Shown in pieces: positions 1 through 12,645 of a stretch of DNA of 64,000 nt. Origin of the DNA: Cladorhizidae sp. MBARI D1340-BT2. Lineage: Eukaryota > Porifera > Demospongiae > Poecilosclerida > Cladorhizidae. The number at the start of each line of letters is the position of its first letter. Position 1 is the first letter of the stretch. Where the stretch lies: the NCBI GenBank assembly GCA_028752905.1, contig JAQNBH010000003.1, forward strand, positions 39,368,472 to 39,432,471. Direction: 5' to 3'. A program made the position numbers and the translations under genes. Under the pieces are notes generated by a model. It had not been told where the DNA came from. It did not search any database and saw only the letters and a list, made by a program, of their open reading frames with translations.

Positions 1-2163
1 CCTAGCATGGTTATATACCTAGCATGGTTATATACCTAGCATAGTTATACACCTAGCATGCTTATACAATTAGCATGGTTATACACCTAGCATGGTTATA
101 TACCTAGCATAGTTATACACTTAGCATGGTTATACACCTATCATGGTTATATACCTAGCATGGTTATATACCTAGCATGGTTATATACCTAGCATGGTTA
201 TATACCTAGCATAGTTATACACCTAGCATGGTTATACAATTAGCATGGTTATACACCTAGCATGGTTATATACCTAGCATAGTTATACACCTAGCATGGT
301 TATACACCGAGCATGGTTATATACCTAGCATGGTTATATACCTAGCATGGTTATATACCTAGCATGGTTATACACCTAGCATGGTTATATACCTAGTATG
401 GTTATATACCTAGCATGGTTATATACCTAGCATGGTTATATATCTGGCATAGTTATACACCTAGCATGGTTATACAATTAGCATGGTTATACACCTAGCA
501 TGGTTATATACCTAGCATGGTTATATACCTAGCATGGTTATATACCTAGCATGGTTATACACCTAGCATGGTTATATACCTAGCATGGTTATACACCTAG
601 CATGGTTATATACCTAGCATGGTTATATACCTAGCATATTTATACACCTAGCATGGTTATACAATTAACATGGTTATACACCTAGCATGATTATATACCT
701 AGCATGGTTATATACCTAGCATGGTTATATACCTAGCATGGTTGTATACCTAGCATAGTTATACACCTAGCATGGTTATACAATTAGCATGGTTATACAC
801 CTAGCATGGTTATATACCTAGCATAGTTATACACCTAGCATGGTTATACACCGAGCATGGTTATATACCTAGCATGGTTATATATCTAGCATGGTTATAT
901 ACCTAGCATGGTTATATATCTGGCATAGTTATACACCTAGCATGGTTATACAATTAGCATGGTTATACACCTAATAATTATGGTTATATACCTAGCATAG
1001 TTATACACCTAGCATGGTTATACACCTAGCATGGATATATACCTAGCATGGTTATACACCTAGCATGGTTATATACCTAGCATGGTTATACACCTAGCAT
1101 GGTTATATACCTAGCATGGTTATATACCTAGCATGGTTATACACCTAGCATGGTTATATACCTAGCATGGTTATATACCTAGCATGGTTATACACCTAGC
1201 ATGGTTATATACCTAGCATGGTTATATACCTAGCTTGGTTATATACCTAGCATGGTTATATACCTAGCATGGTTATATACCTAGCATAGTTATACACCTA
1301 GCATGGTTATACAATTAGCATGGTTATACACCTAGCATGGTTATATACCTAGCATAGTTATACACCTAGCATGGTTATACACCTAGCATGGTTATATACC
1401 TAGCATGGTTATACACCTAGCATGGTTATATACCTAGCATGGTTATATACCTAGCATGGTTATACACCTAGCATGGTTATACAATTAGCATGGTTATACA
1501 CCTAGCATGGTTATATACCTAGCGTGGTTATATACCTAGCATAGTTATATACCTAGCATGGTTATATAACTTGCATGGTTATATACCTAGCATGGTTATA
1601 TACCTAGCATAGTTATATACCTAGCATGGTTATACAATTAGCATGTTTATACACCTAGCATGGTTATATACCTAGCATAGTTATACACCTAGCATGGTTA
1701 TACACCTAGCATGGTTATATACCTAGCATGGTTATATACCTAGCATGGTTATATACCTAGCATGGTTATATACCTAGCATGGTTATATACCTAGCATAGT
1801 TATAAACCTAGCATGGTTATACAATTAGCATGGTTATACACCTAGCATGGTTATATACCTAGCATAGTTATACACTTAGCATGGTTATACACCTAGCATG
1901 GTTATATACCTAGCATGGTTATATACCTAGCATGGTTATATACCTAGCATGGTTATATACCTAGCATAGTTATACACCTAAGATGGTTACACAATTAGCA
2001 TGGTTATACACCTAGCATGGTTATATACCTAGCATAGTTATACACCTAGCATGGTTATACACCTAGCATGGTTATATACCTAGCATGGTTATATACCTAG
2101 CATGGTTATATACCTAGCATGGTTATACACCTAGCATGGTTATATACCTAGCATGGTTATATA
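1..2163 (+). repeat. J-type satellite region, irregular 7- to 14-mer periods
   Basis: This stretch has no 19-bp H monomer and no M1/M2 cassette. It is marked by the trio cctagcatagttataca, cctagcatggttataca, attagcatggttataca. The att monomers lie near 69, 239, 477, 664, 783, 953, 1314, 1484, 1637, 1824 and 1994. Their spacing is most often 170 bp (10 monomers), otherwise 119, 153, 187, 238 or 361 bp. Private variants include catgctt at 57-63, tctggcatag near 440 and 918, a 21-bp monomer near 970-990 and ataacttgc near 1566. It resembles the J-type stretches at 3146-4564, 40036-40953 and 62281-63198, and so looks like the right-hand part of a larger block cut by the window start. Confidence 0.85.
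970..990 (+). repeat. 21-bp monomer with a 4-bp insertion
   Basis: The monomer reads cctaataattatggttatata. Against the cctaatatggttatata variant seen elsewhere it carries four extra bases. This accounts for the 361-bp (21 x 17 + 4) spacing between the flanking att monomers. I saw it only once in the window. Confidence 0.85.
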
Positions 2164-2171
2164 CCTAGCAA
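2164..2171 (+). repeat. 8-bp truncated monomer at a duplication edge
   Basis: The monomer is reduced to cctagcaa, nine bases short, immediately before the first 19-bp H monomer at 2172. The corresponding position before the second H-bounded copy (6405) has a normal full monomer. The broken monomer therefore sits at the left edge of the 4,233-bp duplication and may be a scar of a recombination junction. Confidence 0.85.
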
Positions 2172-3145
2172 CCTAGCATATAGTTATACACCTAGCATGG
2201 TTATACAATTAGCATGGTTATACACCTAGCTTGGTTATATACCTAACATGGTTATATACCTAGCATGGTTATACACCTAGCATGGTTATACACCTAGCAT
2301 GGTTATATACCTAGCATGGTTATACACCTAGCATGGTTATACACCTAGCATGGTTATACACCTAGCATGGTTATATACCTAGCATGGTTATATACCTAGC
2401 ATGGTTATACACCTAGCATGGTTATATACCTAGCATGTTTATAATACTAGCATGGTTATACACCTAGCATGGTAATATACCTAGCATGGTTATACACTTA
2501 GCATGGTTATATACCTAGCATGGTTATACATCTAGCATGGTTATACACCTAGCATGGATATATACCTAGCATGGTTATACACGTAGCATGGTTATATACC
2601 TAGCATGTTTATATACCTAGCATGGTTATATACCTAGCATAGTTATACACCTAGCATGGTTATACAATTAGCATGGTTATACACCTAGCATGGTTATACA
2701 CCTAGCATGGTTATATACCTAGCATGGTTATATACCTAGCATTCTTATACACCTAGCATGGTTATATACCTAGCATGGTTATATACCTAGCATGGTTATA
2801 CACCACCTTGCGTGGTTATATACCTAGCATGGTTATATACCTAGCATGGTTATACACCTAGCATGGTTATATACCTAGCATGGTTATATACCTAGCTTGG
2901 TTATATACCTAGCATGGTTATATACCTAGCATGGTTATATACCTAGCATAGTTATACACCTAGCATGGTTATACAATTAGCATGGTTATACACATAGCAT
3001 GGTTATATACCTAGCATAGTTATACACCTAGCATGGTTATACACCTAGCATGGTTATATACCTAGCATGGTTATACACCTAGCATGGTTATATACCTAGC
3101 ATGGTTATATACCTAGCATGGTTATACACCTAGCATGGTTATACA

Positions 3146-4564
3146 ATTAGCATGGTTATACACCTAGCATGGTTATATACCTAGCGTGGTTATATACCTA
3201 GCATCGTTATATACCTAGCATGGTTATACATCTAGCATGGTTATATACCTAGCATGGTTATATACCTATATACCTAGCATGGTTATATACCTAGCATAGT
3301 TATACACCTAGCATGGTTATACAATTAGCATGGTTATACACCTAGCATGGTTATATACCTAGCATAGTTATACACCTAGCATGGTTATACACCTAGCATG
3401 GTTATATACCTTGCATGGTTATATACCTAGCATGGTTATATACCTAGCATGGTTATATACCTAGCATAGTTATAAACCTAGCATGGTTATACAATTAGCA
3501 TGGTTATACACCTAGCATGGTTATATACCTAGCATAGTTATACACTTAGCATGGTTATACACCTAGCATGGTTATATACCTAGCATGGTTATATACCTAG
3601 CATGGTTATATACCTAGCATGGTTATATACCTAGCATAGTTATACACCTAAGATGGTTATACAATTAGCATGGTTATACACCTAGCATGGTTATATACCT
3701 AGCATAGTTATACACCTAGCATGGTTATACACCTAGCATGGTTATATACCTAGCATGGTTATATACCTAGCATGGTTATATACCTAGCATGGTTATACAC
3801 CTAGCATGGTTATATACCTAGCATGGTTATATACCTAGCATGGTTATATACCTAGCATGGTTATATACCTAGCGTGGTTATATACCTAGCATCGTTATAT
3901 ACCTAGCATGGTTATACATCTAGCATGGTTATATACCTAGCATGGTTATATACCTTGCATGGTTATATACCTAGCATGGTTATATACCTAGCATAGTTAT
4001 ACACCTAGCATGGTTATACAATTAGCATGGTTATACACCTAGCATGATTATATACCTAGCATAGTTATACACCTATCATGGTTATACACCTAGCATGGTT
4101 ATATACCTTGCATGGTTATATACCTAGCATGGTTATATACCTAGCATGGTTATATACCTAGGATAGTTATAAACCTAGAATGGTTATACAATTAGCATGG
4201 TTATACACCTAGCATAGTTATATACCTAGCATTGTTATACACTTAGCATGGTTATACACCTAGCATGGTTATATACCTAGCATGGTTATATACCTAGCAT
4301 AGTTATATACCTAGCATGGTTATATACCTAGCATAGTTATACACCTAAGATGGTTATACAATTAGAACGGTTATACACCTAGCATGGTTATATACCTAGC
4401 ATAGTTATACACCTAGCATGGTTATACACCTAGCATGGTTATATACCTAGCATGGTTATATACCTAGCATGGTTATATACCTAGCATGGTTATACACCTA
4501 GCATGGTTATATACCTAGCATGGTTATATACCTAGCATGGTTATATACCTAGCATGGTTATATA
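3146..4564 (+). repeat. J-type stretch of 170-bp ten-monomer units
   Basis: att monomers begin at 3146, 3324, 3494, 3664, 4021, 4191 and 4361, so the period is 170 bp, with one 178-bp interval that contains the 8-bp monomer and one of 357 bp. A typical unit is one att monomer, one ATA monomer, a catagtt monomer, an ACA monomer, four ATA monomers, a second catagtt monomer and a cctagcat or cctaagat ACA monomer. The last att monomer precedes the H unit at 4565 by 204 bp, a spacing repeated before H units at 8798, 38861, 40954, 42571, 61123 and 63199. Confidence 0.88.
3265..3272 (+). repeat. 8-bp truncated monomer cctatata
   Basis: The stretch reads tata-cctatata-cctagc, so nine bases of one monomer are missing. 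The same short monomer is present 4,233 bp later at 7498-7505, which helps prove the segmental duplication. Confidence 0.9.
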
Positions 4565-6404
4565 CCTAGCATATAGTTATACACCTAGCATGGTTATAAA
4601 ATTAGCATGGTTATACACCTAGCTTGGTTATATACCTAGCATGGTTATATACCTAGCATGGTTATACACCTAGCATGGTTATACACCTAGCATGGTTATA
4701 TACCTAGCATGGTTATACACCTAGCATGGTTATACACCTAGCATGGTTATACACCTAGCATGGTTATATACCTAGCATGGTTATATACCTAGCATGGTTA
4801 TACACCTAGCATGGTTATATACCTAGCATGTATATAATACTAGCATGGTTATACACCTAGCATGGTAATACACCTAGCATGGTTATACACTTAGCATGGT
4901 TATATACCTAGCATGGTTATACATCTAGCATGGTTATATACCTAGCATGGTTATATACCTAGCATGGTTATACACGTAGCATGGTTATATACCTAGCATG
5001 TTTATATACCTAGCATGGTTATATACCTAGCATAGTTATACACCTAGCATGGTTATACAATTAGCATGGTTATACACCTAGCATAGTTATATACCTAGCA
5101 TGGTTATACACCTAGCATGGTTATACACCTAGCATGGTTATACACCTAGCATGGTTATACACCTAGCATGGTTATATACCTAGCATGGTTATACACCTAG
5201 CATGGTTATATACCTAGCATGGTTATACACCTAGCATGGTTATATACCTAGCATGGTTATACACCTAGCATGGTTATATACCTAGCATGGTTATACACCT
5301 AGCATGGTTATATACCTAGCATGGTTATACACCTAGCATGGTTATACACCTAGCATGGTTATATACCTAGCATGGTTATATACCTAGCATGGTTATATAC
5401 CTAACATGGATATATACCTAGCATAGTTATACACCTAGCATGGTTATACAATTAGCATGGTTATACACCTAATATGGTTATATACCTAGCATAGTTATAC
5501 ACCTAGCATGGTTATACACCTAGCATGGATATATACCTAGCATGGTTATACACCTAGCATGGTTATATACCTAGCATGGTTATACACCTAGCATGGTTAT
5601 ATACCTAGCATGGTTATATACCTAGCATGGTTATACACCTAGCATGGTTATATACCTAGCATGGTTATATACCTAGCATGGTTATACACTTAGCATGGTT
5701 ATATACCTAGCATGGTTATATACCTAGCTTGGTTATATACCTAGCATGGTTATATACCTAGCATGGTTATACACCTAGCATGGTTATATACCTAGCATGG
5801 TTATATACCTAGCATGGTTATATACCTAGCATGGTTATATACCTAGCATATAGTTATACACCTAGCATGGTTATACAATTAGCATGGTTATACACCTAGC
5901 TTGGTTATATACCTAGCATGGTTATATACCTAGCATGGTTATACACCTAGCATGGTTATACACATAGCATGGTTATATACCTAGCATGGTTATACACCTA
6001 GCATGGTTATACACCTAGCATGGTTATACACCTAGCATGGTTATATACCTAGCATGGTTATATACCTAGCATGGTTATACACCTAGCATGGTTATATACC
6101 TAGCATGTTTATAATACTAGCATGGTTATACACCTAGCATGGTAATACACCTAGCATGGTTATACACTTAGCATGGTTATATACCTAGCATGGTTATACA
6201 TCTAGCATGGTTATACACCTAGCATGGATATATACCTAGCATGGTTATACACGTAGCATGGTTATATACCTAGCATGTTTATATACCTAGCATGGTTATA
6301 TACCTAGCATAGTTATACACCTAGCATGGTTATACAATTAGCATGGTTATACACCTAGCATGGTTATACACCTAGCATGGTTATATACCTAGCATGGTTA
6401 TATA

Positions 6405-9400
6405 CCTAGCATATAGTTATACACCTAGCATGGTTATACAATTAGCATGGTTATACACCTAGCTTGGTTATATACCTAACATGGTTATATACCTAGCATG
6501 GTTATACACCTAGCATGGTTATACACCTAGCATGGTTATATACCTAGCATGGTTATACACCTAGCATGGTTATACACCTAGCATGGTTATACACCTAGCA
6601 TGGTTATATACCTAGCATGGTTATATACCTAGCATGGTTATACACCTAGCATGGTTATATACCTAGCATGTTTATAATACTAGCATGGTTATACACCTAG
6701 CATGGTAATATACCTAGCATGGTTATACACTTAGCATGGTTATATACCTAGCATGGTTATACATCTAGCATGGTTATACACCTAGCATGGATATATACCT
6801 AGCATGGTTATACACGTAGCATGGTTATATACCTAGCATGTTTATATACCTAGCATGGTTATATACCTAGCATAGTTATACACCTAGCATGGTTATACAA
6901 TTAGCATGGTTATACACCTAGCATGGTTATACACCTAGCATGGTTATATACCTAGCATGGTTATATACCTAGCATTCTTATACACCTAGCATGGTTATAT
7001 ACCTAGCATGGTTATATACCTAGCATGGTTATACACCACCTTGCGTGGTTATATACCTAGCATGGTTATATACCTAGCATGGTTATACACCTAGCATGGT
7101 TATATACCTAGCATGGTTATATACCTAGCTTGGTTATATACCTAGCATGGTTATATACCTAGCATGGTTATATACCTAGCATAGTTATACACCTAGCATG
7201 GTTATACAATTAGCATGGTTATACACATAGCATGGTTATATACCTAGCATAGTTATACACCTAGCATGGTTATACACCTAGCATGGTTATATACCTAGCA
7301 TGGTTATACACCTAGCATGGTTATATACCTAGCATGGTTATATACCTAGCATGGTTATACACCTAGCATGGTTATACAATTAGCATGGTTATACACCTAG
7401 CATGGTTATATACCTAGCGTGGTTATATACCTAGCATCGTTATATACCTAGCATGGTTATACATCTAGCATGGTTATATACCTAGCATGGTTATATACCT
7501 ATATACCTAGCATGGTTATATACCTAGCATAGTTATACACCTAGCATGGTTATACAATTAGCATGGTTATACACCTAGCATGGTTATATACCTAGCATAG
7601 TTATACACCTAGCATGGTTATACACCTAGCATGGTTATATACCTTGCATGGTTATATACCTAGCATGGTTATATACCTAGCATGGTTATATACCTAGCAT
7701 AGTTATAAACCTAGCATGGTTATACAATTAGCATGGTTATACACCTAGCATGGTTATATACCTAGCATAGTTATACACTTAGCATGGTTATACACCTAGC
7801 ATGGTTATATACCTAGCATGGTTATATACCTAGCATGGTTATATACCTAGCATGGTTATATACCTAGCATAGTTATACACCTAAGATGGTTATACAATTA
7901 GCATGGTTATACACCTAGCATGGTTATATACCTAGCATAGTTATACACCTAGCATGGTTATACACCTAGCATGGTTATATACCTAGCATGGTTATATACC
8001 TAGCATGGTTATATACCTAGCATGGTTATACACCTAGCATGGTTATATACCTAGCATGGTTATATACCTAGCATGGTTATATACCTAGCATGGTTATATA
8101 CCTAGCGTGGTTATATACCTAGCATCGTTATATACCTAGCATGGTTATACATCTAGCATGGTTATATACCTAGCATGGTTATATACCTTGCATGGTTATA
8201 TACCTAGCATGGTTATATACCTAGCATAGTTATACACCTAGCATGGTTATACAATTAGCATGGTTATACACCTAGCATGATTATATACCTAGCATAGTTA
8301 TACACCTATCATGGTTATACACCTAGCATGGTTATATACCTTGCATGGTTATATACCTAGCATGGTTATATACCTAGCATGGTTATATACCTAGGATAGT
8401 TATAAACCTAGAATGGTTATACAATTAGCATGGTTATACACCTAGCATAGTTATATACCTAGCATTGTTATACACTTAGCATGGTTATACACCTAGCATG
8501 GTTATATACCTAGCATGGTTATATACCTAGCATAGTTATATACCTAGCATGGTTATATACCTAGCATAGTTATACACCTAAGATGGTTATACAATTAGAA
8601 CGGTTATACACCTAGCATGGTTATATACCTAGCATAGTTATACACCTAGCATGGTTATACACCTAGCATGGTTATATACCTAGCATGGTTATATACCTAG
8701 CATGGTTATATACCTAGCATGGTTATACACCTAGCATGGTTATATACCTAGCATGGTTATATACCTAGCATGGTTATATACCTAGCATGGTTATATACCT
8801 AGCATATAGTTATACACCTAGCATGGTTATAAAATTAGCATGGTTATACACCTAGCTTGGTTATATACCTAGCATGGTTATATACCTAGCATGGTTATAC
8901 ACCTAGCATGGTTATACACCTAGCATGGTTATATACCTAGCATGGTTATACACCTAGCATGGTTATACACCTAGCATGGTTATACACCTAGCATGGTTAT
9001 ATACCTAGCATGGTTATATACCTAGCATGGTTATACACCTAGCATGGTTATATACCTAGCATGTATATAATACTAGCATGGTTATACACCTAGCATGGTA
9101 ATACACCTAGCATGGTTATACACTTAGCATGGTTATATACCTAGCATGGTTATACATCTAGCATGGTTATATACCTAGCATGGTTATATACCTAGCATGG
9201 TTATACACGTAGCATGGTTATATACCTAGCATGTTTATATACCTAGCATGGTTATATACCTAGCATAGTTATACACCTAGCATGGTTATACAATTAGCAT
9301 GGTTATACACCTAGCATAGTTATATACCTAGCATGGTTATACACCTAGCATGGTTATACACCTAGCATGGTTATACACCTAGCATGGTTATACACCTAGC

Positions 9401-10637
9401 ATGGTTATATACCTAGCATGGTTATACACCTAGCATGGTTATATACCTAGCATGGTTATACACCTAGCATGGTTATATACCTAGCATGGTTATACACCTA
9501 GCATGGTTATATACCTAGCATGGTTATACACCTAGCATGGTTATATACCTAGCATGGTTATACACCTAGCATGGTTATACACCTAGCATGGTTATATACC
9601 TAGCATGGTTATATACCTAGCATGGTTATATACCTAACATGGATATATACCTAGCATAGTTATACACCTAGCATGGTTATACAATTAGCATGGTTATACA
9701 CCTAATATGGTTATATACCTAGCATAGTTATACACCTAGCATGGTTATACACCTAGCATGGATATATACCTAGCATGGTTATACACCTAGCATGGTTATA
9801 TACCTAGCATGGTTATACACCTAGCATGGTTATATACCTAGCATGGTTATATACCTAGCATGGTTATACACCTAGCATGGTTATATACCTAGCATGGTTA
9901 TATACCTAGCATGGTTATACACTTAGCATGGTTATATACCTAGCATGGTTATATACCTAGCTTGGTTATATACCTAGCATGGTTATATACCTAGCATGGT
10001 TATACACCTAGCATGGTTATATACCTAGCATGGTTATATACCTAGCATGGTTATATACCTAGCATGGTTATATACCTAGCATATAGTTATACACCTAGCA
10101 TGGTTATACAATTAGCATGGTTATACACCTAGCTTGGTTATATACCTAGCATGGTTATATACCTAGCATGGTTATACACCTAGCATGGTTATACACATAG
10201 CATGGTTATATACCTAGCATGGTTATACACCTAGCATGGTTATACACCTAGCATGGTTATACACCTAGCATGGTTATATACCTAGCATGGTTATATACCT
10301 AGCATGGTTATACACCTAGCATGGTTATATACCTAGCATGTTTATAATACTAGCATGGTTATACACCTAGCATGGTAATACACCTAGCATGGTTATACAC
10401 TTAGCATGGTTATATACCTAGCATGGTTATACATCTAGCATGGTTATACACCTAGCATGGATATATACCTAGCATGGTTATACACGTAGCATGGTTATAT
10501 ACCTAGCATGTTTATATACCTAGCATGGTTATATACCTAGCATAGTTATACACCTAGCATGGTTATACAATTAGCATGGTTATACACCTAGCATGGTTAT
10601 ACACCTAGCATGGTTATATACCTAGCATGGTTATATA
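6405..10637 (+). repeat. 4,233-bp segmental tandem duplication, copy 2
   Basis: This copy has H monomers at 6405, 8798 and 10075, and cassettes starting at 6662 (M1), 9055 (M2) and 10332 (M1), each 4,233 bp after its counterpart. Shared rare variants include cattcttata near 6973, the caccaccttgcgtgg monomer near 7034, cctatata at 7498, cctaggatagtt near 8391 and attagaacgg near 8594. A third H at about 10638 would be expected if the tandem continued, but ordinary monomers are found there, so the tandem ends near this point. The J-type stretch lies at 7379-8797. Confidence 0.9.
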
Positions 10638-12305
10638 CCTAGCATGGTTATACACCTAGCATGGTTATATACCTAGCATGGTTATATACCTAGCATGGTT
10701 ATACACCTAGCATGGTTATATACCTAGCATGGTTATATACCTAGCATGGTTATACACCTAGCATGGTTATATACCTAGCATGGTTATACACCTAGCATGG
10801 TTATATACCTAGCATGGTTATACACCTAGCATGGTTATACACCTAGCATGGTTATACACCTAGCATGGTTATAAAATTTGCATGGTTATACACCTAGCTT
10901 GGTTATATACCTAGCATGGTTATATACCTAGCATGGTTATACACCTAGCATGGTTATACACCTAGCATGGTTATATACCTAGCATGGTTATACACCTAGC
11001 ATGGTTATACACCTAGCATGGTTATACACCTAGCATGGTTATATACCTAGCATGGTTATATACCTAGCATGGTTATACACCTAGCATGGTTATATACCTA
11101 GCATGTATATAATACTAGCATGGTTATACACCTAGCATGGTAATACACCTAGCATGGTTATACACTTAGCATGGTTATATACCTAGCATGGTTATACATC
11201 TAGCATGGTTATATACCTAGCATGGTTATATACCTAGCATGGTTATACACGTAGCATGGTTATATACCTAGCATGTTTATATACCTAGCATGGTTATATA
11301 CCTAGCATAGTTATACACCTAGCATGGTTATACAATTAGCATGGTTATACACCTAGCATAGTTATATACCTAGCATGGTTATACACCTAGCATGGTTATA
11401 CACCTAGCATGGTTATACACCTAGCATGGTTATACACCTAGCATGGTTATATACCTAGCATGGTTATACACCTAGCATGGTTATATACCTAGCATGGTTA
11501 TACACCTAGCATGGTTATATACCTAGCATGGTTATACACCTAGCATGGTTATACACCTAGCATGGTTATATACCTAGCATGGTTATATACCTAGCATGGT
11601 TATATACCTAACATGGATATATACCTAGCATAGTTATACACCTAGCATGGTTATACAATTAGCATGGTTATACACCTAATATGGTTATATACCTAGCATA
11701 GTTATACACCTAGCATGGTTATACACCTAGCATGGATATATACCTAGCATGGTTATACACCTAGCATGGTTATATACCTAGCATGGTTATACACCTAGCA
11801 TGGTTATATACCTAGCATGGTTATATACCTAGCATGGTTATACACATAGCATGGTTATATACCTAGCATGGTTATATACCTAGCATGGTTATACACCTAG
11901 CATGGTTATATACCTAGCATGGTTATATACCTAGCTTGGTTATATACCTAGCATGGTTATATACCTAGCATGGTTATACACCTACCATGGTTATATACCT
12001 AGCATGGTTATATACCTAGCATGGTTATATACCTAGCATGGTTATATACCTAGCATATAGTTATACACCTAGCATGGTTATACAATTAGCATGGTTATAC
12101 ACCTAGCTTGGTTATATACCTAGCATGGTTATATACCTAGCATGGTTATACACCTAGCATGGTTATACACCTAGCATGGTTATATACCTAGCATGGTTAT
12201 ACACCTAGCATGGTTATACACCTAGCATGGTTATACACCTAGCATGGTTATATACCTAGCATGGTTATATACCTAGCATGGTTATACACCTAGCATGGTT
12301 ATATA

Positions 12306-12645
12306 CCTAGCATGTTTATAATACTAGCATGGTTATACACCTAGCATGGTAATACACCTAGCATGGTTATACACTTAGCATGGTTATATACCTAGCATGG
12401 TTATACATCTAGCATGGTTATACACCTAGCATGGATATATACCTAGCATGGTTATACACGTAGCATGGTTATATACCTAGCATGTTTATAATACTAGCAT
12501 GGTTATACACCTAGCATGGTAATACACCTAGCATGGTTATACACTTAGCATGGTTATATACCTAGCATGGTTATACATCTAGCATGGTTATACACCTAGC
12601 ATGGATATATACCTAGCATGGTTATACACGTAGCATGGTTATATA
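12306..12645 (+). repeat. Doubled M1 cassette (2 x 170 bp)
   Basis: Two complete M1 cassettes stand in direct tandem, 12306-12475 and 12476-12645, followed by the closing cctagcatgtttatata monomer. The two copies carry the same ordered variants: ggtaataca, cttagc, tctagc, ggatata and cgtagc. The junction replaces what would normally be the closing catgtttatata monomer by a second catgtttataat monomer. This is what an unequal exchange between those two near-identical end monomers would give. Confidence 0.92.

Larger units (their letters stand above)
2172..6404 (+). repeat. 4,233-bp segmental tandem duplication, copy 1
   Basis: 4,233 bp is exactly 249 x 17 in length. H monomers are at 2172, 4565 and 5842, with cassettes starting at 2429 (M1), 4822 (M2) and 6099 (M1). 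Rare variants recur 4,233 bp downstream in copy 2: ggtaatata near 2471, cattcttata near 2740, the longer monomer caccaccttgcgtgg near 2801, acatagcatgg near 2992, the 8-bp monomer cctatata at 3265, cctaggatagtt near 4158 and attagaacgg near 4361. I found no difference at the markers I compared by eye. The middle part, 3146-4564, is J-type with 170-bp periods. Confidence 0.9.

Noticed and set aside
55..62. agcatgct palindrome in the first 100 bases as a special site
   Set aside because: It is a single G to C change in one monomer, with no partner or spacing that would suggest function.
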